Of a DNA stretch of 64,000 nt, positions 59,233 to 64,000 are shown piece by piece. Below the pieces are notes generated by a model. It did not search any database and had not been told where the DNA came from. It was given only the letters and a program-made list of their open reading frames with translations. The stretch's first letter is position 1. Every line of letters starts with the position of its first letter. The DNA is from Sphingobium jiangsuense (lineage in GTDB: Bacteria > Pseudomonadota > Alphaproteobacteria > Sphingomonadales > Sphingomonadaceae), in NCBI RefSeq assembly GCF_014196495.1, contig NZ_JACIDT010000014.1, positions 1 to 64,000 of the forward strand, in the 5' to 3' direction. Both the position numbers and the translations under genes were made by a program.

Positions 59233-61554
59233 TCACTCCGTATCGGCGGCCTTCGCCTTCGGCTTCGCGCTGGGCTTGCCTTTGCCCTTGGGCGCGGCCG
59301 GGATGATCTGGAAGGTCAGCGCGTCGTCCTTCAGGCCGACGACCACCTCGCCGCCATGGACGAGCTTGCCGAACAGCAGCTCCTCGGCCAGCGGCTGCTT
59401 GATCTTCTCCTGCATCAGGCGGCCCATCGGGCGGGCGCCGTAGAGCTTGTCATAGCCCCGGTCGGTGAGCCACTTGCGCGCCTCGTCGCTGAGCGTGATG
59501 TGGACGTCGCGGTCGGCCAGTTGCAGTTCCAGTTGCAGGACGAACTTGTCGACCACCCGTGCGACGACCTCCGGCGGCAGATAGCCGAACGGAACGATCG
59601 CATCGAGCCGGTTGCGGAATTCCGGCGTGAACAGCCGCTTCACCGCTTCCTCGCTCGCATCCTCCTTGCTGATGACATCGCCGAAGCCGATGCCCTCGCG
59701 CGCCATGTCGGATGCGCCCGCGTTGGTCGTCATGATCAGGATGACGTTGCGGAAATCCACCGTCTTGCCGTGATGGTCGGTCAGGCGGCCATTGTCCATC
59801 ACCTGCAACAGGATGTTGAACAGGTCCGGATGCGCCTTCTCGATCTCGTCGAGCAGCAGCACGCAATGCGGGTTCTGGTCGATCGCGTCGGTCAATAGGC
59901 CGCCCTGGTCATAGCCCACATAGCCCGGAGGCGCGCCGATCAGGCGGCTGACCGAGTGGCGCTCCATATATTCGGACATATCAAAGCGTTGCAGCGGAAT
60001 GCCGAGAAGCGATGCGAGCTGCCGCGCGACCTCCGTCTTGCCGACGCCGGTGGGGCCGGAGAAGAGGTAGTTGCCGATCGGCTTGTCCGGATCGCGCAGG
60101 CCCGCGCGGGAAAGCTTGATCGCGCTTGCCAGCACCTCGATCGCCTTGTCCTGCCCGAACACGACGCGCTTCAGGTCCTGCTCCAGCGAGACGAGGACGG
60201 TCTTGTCGTCGCTCGACACGGTCTTGGGCGGGATGCGCGCCATGGTCGAGATGACGGCCTCGATCTCCTTGGACGTGATGATCTTCTTGCGCTTCGATGG
60301 GGCGACCAGCATCTGCATCGCGCCGACCTCGTCGATCACGTCGATCGCCTTGTCCGGCAGCTTGCGGTCGTTGATGTAGCGGGCGGAAAGCTCCACCGCC
60401 GCCTTGATCGCATCCGCCGTGTAGCGGACATGGTGATGCTCCTCGAAATTCGGGCGCAGGCCGGTGAGGATCTTGATCGTGTCCTCGATGGTCGGCTCGT
60501 TGACGTCGATCTTCTGGAACCGGCGCAGCAGCGCGCGGTCCTTCTCGAAATGGTTGCGGAACTCCTTGTAGGTGGTCGAGCCGATGCAGCGGATGGTGCC
60601 GCCGGACAGGGCGGGCTTCAGCAGGTTGGAGGCGTCCATCGCCCCGCCGCTGGTCGCGCCCGCGCCGATCACGGTATGGATCTCGTCGATGAAAAGCACC
60701 GCTTCCGGCATCTTTTCAAGCTCGTTCACCACGGCCTTCAGACGCTCCTCGAAGTCGCCGCGATAGCGCGTGCCGGCGAGCAACGCGCCCATATCGAGCG
60801 AGTAGATGACCGCGTCCTTCAATACGTCGGGCACGTTGCCCTCGATGATCTTGCGCGCGAGGCCTTCCGCGATGGCGGTCTTGCCGACGCCGGGGTCGCC
60901 CACATAGAGCGGGTTGTTCTTCGACCGGCGGCACAGGATCTGGATCGTGCGGTCGACCTCGGCGCTGCGGCCGATCAGCGGGTCGACCTTGCCCTCCATC
61001 GCCTTCTCGTTGAGGTTGACGGTGAACTGGTCGAGTGCGCTGTCCTTCTTTTCCTTGGTCTGCGCCTTCTTCTCCTGCTCGTTCGCCTTGGTTTCGGGCT
61101 GCGCGGGCTGGGCGGTCGCCTTGCCGACGCCGTGCGAGATATAGGACACCGCGTCGAGGCGGCTCATATCCTGCTGTTGCAGGAAATAGACGGCATAGCT
61201 TTCCCGCTCGGAAAACAGCGCGACCAGAACATTGGCGCCGGTCACCTCGTCCTTGCCGGAGGACTGGACGTGCAGGATCGCCCGCTGCACCACCCGCTGG
61301 AAGCCGCTGGTCGGCGAGGGGTCGGTGTCGCTGTCCACTTTCAGGCTGTCCAGCTCGGTATCGAGATAATGGGTTACGGAATCCGTCAGTTCGCCCAGAT
61401 CGACGCCGCAGGCCTGCATCACCTTGGAGGCGTGCTCGTCCTCGATCAGGGCGAGGAGCAGATGTTCCAGCGTCGCATATTCATGGTGCCTCTCGGACGC
61501 ATGCGTCAGCGCATTGTGCAGCGTGGTTTCGAGGGCGGAAGCAAAAGACGGCAT
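59233..61554 (-). CDS. clpA: ATP-dependent Clp protease ATP-binding subunit ClpA
   Basis: Hexameric unfoldase that feeds ClpP, 773 aa. The N-domain repeats occupy residues 1-145 (MPSFASALETTLHNALTHAS). The first AAA module has GDPGVGKTAIAEGLA, the second GPTGVGKTEVARQLASLLG, and the ClpP-contact IGF loop is present (EGIGFGD). The lysine/alanine-rich C-terminal tail is extended. I prefer the ATG at 61554, preceded by GGGAGAA. clpS, often upstream, is not adjacent here. Confidence 0.96.
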   Translation of the reverse strand: MPSFASALETTLHNALTHASERHHEYATLEHLLLALIEDEHASKVMQACGVDLGELTDSVTHYLDTELDSLKVDSDTDPSPTSGFQRVVQRAILHVQSSGKDEVTGANVLVALFSERESYAVYFLQQQDMSRLDAVSYISHGVGKATAQPAQPETKANEQEKKAQTKEKKDSALDQFTVNLNEKAMEGKVDPLIGRSAEVDRTIQILCRRSKNNPLYVGDPGVGKTAIAEGLARKIIEGNVPDVLKDAVIYSLDMGALLAGTRYRGDFEERLKAVVNELEKMPEAVLFIDEIHTVIGAGATSGGAMDASNLLKPALSGGTIRCIGSTTYKEFRNHFEKDRALLRRFQKIDVNEPTIEDTIKILTGLRPNFEEHHHVRYTADAIKAAVELSARYINDRKLPDKAIDVIDEVGAMQMLVAPSKRKKIITSKEIEAVISTMARIPPKTVSSDDKTVLVSLEQDLKRVVFGQDKAIEVLASAIKLSRAGLRDPDKPIGNYLFSGPTGVGKTEVARQLASLLGIPLQRFDMSEYMERHSVSRLIGAPPGYVGYDQGGLLTDAIDQNPHCVLLLDEIEKAHPDLFNILLQVMDNGRLTDHHGKTVDFRNVILIMTTNAGASDMAREGIGFGDVISKEDASEEAVKRLFTPEFRNRLDAIVPFGYLPPEVVARVVDKFVLQLELQLADRDVHITLSDEARKWLTDRGYDKLYGARPMGRLMQEKIKQPLAEELLFGKLVHGGEVVVGLKDDALTFQIIPAAPKGKGKPSAKPKAKAADTE

Positions 61555-61701
61555 TTCAGTTCTCCCGGCATCCGAGGGGGATGCCATTTTCCACTATGTC
61601 GGCACGCGTTACCGCTTGGTCAAGGGCGCCGACCCAAATCCCCGTCCTCCGTCCTTCAGGGCCGGTTTTCCCGCCGGCGGCGACGAGGAAAGGGGATAAG
61701 C

Positions 61702-61905
61702 TCATTTTCGGAATAAGGCCTCGGCGCTGGCCTTGTGGCTGACCGCCCGGTCGATCGTCTTGCGGACGCGCTCTATCTCGGCCTCCAGCGCCGCGACGCG
61801 GGCGCGAAGCTCATCGACAGACAGGGGGGCAAGATCCTGCCTGATCAACAGGTTGAGCGGGTCATCCGCCCGCTTCGGCAGATAGTCGTCCATATCCATC
61901 GACAT
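61702..61905 (-). CDS. DUF1192 family small protein
   Basis: A 67-residue helical protein recognised by DDYLPKRADDPLNLLIRQDLAPLSVDELRARVAALEAEI, the DUF1192 signature seen in alphaproteobacteria. The function is unknown; the second half is a likely coiled coil. Start choices are 61905, 61899 or 61893. It is divergent from the quinone oxidoreductase, a pairing often seen in sphingomonads. Confidence 0.85.
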   Translation of the reverse strand: MSMDMDDYLPKRADDPLNLLIRQDLAPLSVDELRARVAALEAEIERVRKTIDRAVSHKASAEALFRK

Positions 61906-62012
61906 TAATGTTGACCCTATCAGGAGCAGTGTCAATATGGCATGGCGATCGGGCGGCGGATCATGGGCCACTCACATGAGCCGGCTGCCCGGACAGTGGG
62001 GGGAGATCAGGT

Positions 62013-63020
62013 GTGGCGCTGGAGATAATATCCAAGGAAATGCGGGCTATAGGCATGGATCGTCCGGGCGGGCCGGACGTGCTGGCCGAAAGGACGATGG
62101 CCATTCCCGCGCCGCGCAAGGGCGAGGTGCTGATCCGCGTGCATGCGGCCGGGGTGAACCGGCCCGACCTCCTCCAGCGGCAGGGCAATTACCCGCCGCC
62201 TGCCGGGGCCTCTCCGCTGCTGGGGCTGGAGGTGTCGGGCGTGGTGGTGCAACTGGGCGCGGAGGTGGACGTGGCGCTGCTGGGGCAGCGCGTGTGCGCG
62301 CTCACCAATGGCGGGGGCTATGCCGAATATGTGACGGTCCCCGCCGGGCAATGCCTGCCCGTGCCGGACGGATACGACATGGTGGAGGCCGCGGCGCTGC
62401 CCGAAACGCTGTTCACCGTGTGGACCAACCTGTTCGAGCGCGCCTATGCGGTCGAGGGCGACACGGTGCTGGTGCATGGCGGCACCAGCGGCATCGGGAC
62501 GATGGCCATTTCGCTGTGCCGCCTGTTCGGCGTGCGGATCATCGTCACCTGCGGCACGGACGAGAAATGCAGGGCGGCGCTGGACTGGGGCGCCCATCAT
62601 GCGATTAACTACCGCACGCAGGATTTCGTCGAGGAAGTCCGCGCCATCACCGACGGGCGCCGCTGCCAGGTGGTGCTCGACATGGTCGGCGGCGATTATG
62701 TCGCGCGCAACCTCAAATGCCTCTCCGACGACGGGCGGCATGTGTCGATCGCCGTTCTGGGCGGCAGCAAGGCGCAGATTTCCATGGCCGAGGTGATGAT
62801 GCGGCGGCTGACGCTGACCGGCTCCACGCTGCGGGCGCGATCCGACACGTTCAAGGCGCTGGTCGCCGACGAGATCGGCAACCATGTCTGGCCGTTCGTG
62901 GCCAAGGGCGAATTGCGTCCGGCCATCGACAGCGTGGTGCCGCTGGCCGAAGCCGCCCGCGCCCATGCCCGGATGGAGGCGGGCGAGCATTTCGGCAAGA
63001 TCGTGCTGCAGGTGGAATGA
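62013..63020 (+). CDS. NAD(P)H quinone oxidoreductase (PIG3-like, MDR family)
   Basis: A 335-residue zinc-free medium-chain reductase. GVNRPDLLQRQGNYPPPAGASPLLGLEVSGVV is typical of the PIG3/QOR group, and the cofactor loop is in VLVHGGTSGIGTMAISLC. It reduces quinones using NADPH. GTG start with GGGGGAGATCAGG before it. No zinc ligands are seen, consistent with the group. Confidence 0.93.
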   Translation: MALEIISKEMRAIGMDRPGGPDVLAERTMAIPAPRKGEVLIRVHAAGVNRPDLLQRQGNYPPPAGASPLLGLEVSGVVVQLGAEVDVALLGQRVCALTNGGGYAEYVTVPAGQCLPVPDGYDMVEAAALPETLFTVWTNLFERAYAVEGDTVLVHGGTSGIGTMAISLCRLFGVRIIVTCGTDEKCRAALDWGAHHAINYRTQDFVEEVRAITDGRRCQVVLDMVGGDYVARNLKCLSDDGRHVSIAVLGGSKAQISMAEVMMRRLTLTGSTLRARSDTFKALVADEIGNHVWPFVAKGELRPAIDSVVPLAEAARAHARMEAGEHFGKIVLQVE

Positions 63021-63164
63021 CGGGGCGGGGAACGGAGGCAGGGCCGGGAAAGCATTTTACTTGCTCTCGCACCGGCTTTGTTTTATCCGTGACTGGTTTG
63101 GCGGCCACCCTGCTTGGGTGGCCCTTATTATTTCCGATGTTGTTTCAAGACTGGAGCGCACGCC

Positions 63165-63908
63165 TTGTCCCAGCCGCTTATGCCCCACGCCACCGCCTGC
63201 TGGCTGATCGAGAATACCGGCCTCAGCTTTTCGCAGATCGCCGATTTCTGCGGTCTGCACATGCTGGAGGTACAGGCCATCGCCGACGATACGACGAGCA
63301 TCAAATATACGCCGCGCGATCCGGTGCGCGCGCATGAACTGACGGTCGAGGAAATCCGCAAGGGCGAGGCCGATCCCGATTATGCGCTGAAGATTTCGCG
63401 CGGCAGCGAGCCTGTCCGCCGTACCAAGGGGCCGCGTTATACGCCGGTTTCCAAGCGGCAGGACAAGCCGGACGGCATTGCGTGGATCCTGCGCAACCAT
63501 CCGGAGATTTCCGACGGCGCGATCGGTCGCCTGATCGGCACGACCCGCACCACCATCGCCGCGATCCGCGACCGCAGCCACTGGAACATCGCCAATATCG
63601 TGCCGAAGGATCCGGTGACGCTCGGCCTGTGCTCGCAGCGCGAACTGGATGCCGAGGTCGCCAAGGCGGCGAAGAAGGCCGGGATCGAGGCGCCCGCCGA
63701 CACGCGCCTCGACGGCGCCAAGGCTGCGTTGATCGAGGAACTGCGGCGCCAGCGCGACGACGCCGGGCGCGATGAGGCGGGGCGCGACGATGCGGCGCGC
63801 GTCGAGGAAGGCGAGGAGCAGAGCATTCCGGCTTCCAACCCCTTCCGCGAAGAGGCGGAACGCCTGTTCGGCCGCTCCAGCGACGGCGGCGAAGCGGACC
63901 GGGACTGA
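63165..63908 (+). CDS. trcR: Cell cycle transcriptional regulator TrcR (DUF1013)
   Basis: A 247-residue DUF1013 protein. In Caulobacter this family is TrcR, an alphaproteobacterial regulator of cell-cycle genes. The N-terminus PLMPHATACWLIENTGLSFS and QIADFCGLH is the conserved helix-turn-helix region; a second one (AIGRLIGTTRTTIAAIRDRSHW) is near residue 125. TTG at 63165 is preferred because homologues begin S-x-PLMP; ATG at 63180 is the alternative. The acidic/Arg-rich tail is variable. A terminator follows. Confidence 0.9.
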   Translation: MSQPLMPHATACWLIENTGLSFSQIADFCGLHMLEVQAIADDTTSIKYTPRDPVRAHELTVEEIRKGEADPDYALKISRGSEPVRRTKGPRYTPVSKRQDKPDGIAWILRNHPEISDGAIGRLIGTTRTTIAAIRDRSHWNIANIVPKDPVTLGLCSQRELDAEVAKAAKKAGIEAPADTRLDGAKAALIEELRRQRDDAGRDEAGRDDAARVEEGEEQSIPASNPFREEAERLFGRSSDGGEADRD

Positions 63909-63933
63909 TCGCGGGATATAGACGGCAATGGAA

Positions 63934-63961
63934 AAGGGCGGGGCAATCCCCGCCTTTTTTC
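63934..63961 (+). terminator. Rho-independent terminator after trcR
   Basis: AAGGGCGGGG-CAAT-CCCCGCCTTTTTT gives a strong stem with a four-base loop and a T run, about 26 bp after the trcR stop. Confidence 0.92.
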
Positions 63962-64000
63962 TTGGGCGCTTATGGGGCTGCAAAGCTGTTTGGGGAAGGC

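Noticed and set aside
59956..61716. A 586-codon plus-strand frame opposite clpA
   Set aside because: Shadow of ClpA, whose two AAA modules are intact on the minus strand.

Overview
This window is chromosomal DNA from a high-GC alphaproteobacterium, most likely a member of the Sphingomonadaceae (Sphingobium/Sphingomonas type). The lineage is suggested by a group of alphaproteobacterial families: the TrcR/DUF1013 regulator, DUF1192, the DUF1476 F1-ATPase inhibitor (zeta), an FYDLN-acid (TIGR02300) protein, CnoX with an intact CGPC, and a NodT-type outer membrane factor. Short GC-rich palindromic repeats of the kind common in sphingomonads fill several intergenic gaps. The genus is an inference.

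Layout. 1-1570 is the edge of an integrated element: small ORFs and a tyrosine integrase that reads into the 3' part of a tRNA-Gly gene. 1782-9547 holds cnoX, a Lon N-domain protein, a MAPEG protein and a leftward polyamine cluster (carboxy(nor)spermidine dehydrogenase, a Cys-rich exported protein, carboxy(nor)spermidine decarboxylase, ornithine-type decarboxylase), then a PilZ protein. 9727-16060 holds azoR with a LysR regulator and an emrA-emrB-nodT efflux operon with a divergent MarR regulator. 16581-22284 holds an M3 peptidase, an NADPH:FMN reductase, two pirins and a LysR regulator. 22524-28679 is a divergent cytochrome bd locus: cydA-cydB-cydX leftward and cydD-cydC rightward.

28777-31988 holds leuC, a coupled 53-codon ORF and leuD, then the DUF1476 protein, bolA and grxD. 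32410-37969 holds an isolated DUF2726 protein, then a close-packed rightward series (MBL hydrolase, DUF4230, nadA, DUF924, nadC, RNase T2). 38247-43378 holds tRNA-Ala, the FYDLN protein, aroA-cmk, rpsA and ihfB. 43727-46072 holds tRNA-Leu, an orphan peptide-binding lipoprotein and a prolyl 4-hydroxylase-like oxygenase.

46213-58484 is a complete type II secretion operon, gspC-D-E-F-G-H-I-J-K-L-M-N-O, with most junctions overlapping. Its most striking feature is in the prepilin leaders of three pseudopilins. gspG, gspH and gspJ carry 3, 5 and 5 in-frame copies of one 33-bp (11-residue) unit, each copy recreating a prepilin-peptidase-like G-F motif. The leaders become about 42, 66 and 52 residues long, whereas gspI and gspK in the same operon keep short leaders. 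The copies are near-identical at the DNA level across genes, which points to recent amplification or gene conversion. Upstream of gspC lie three half-sites spaced exactly 11 bp, resembling a PHO box. 58485-63908 holds a GST, clpA, a DUF1192 protein, a quinone oxidoreductase and trcR.
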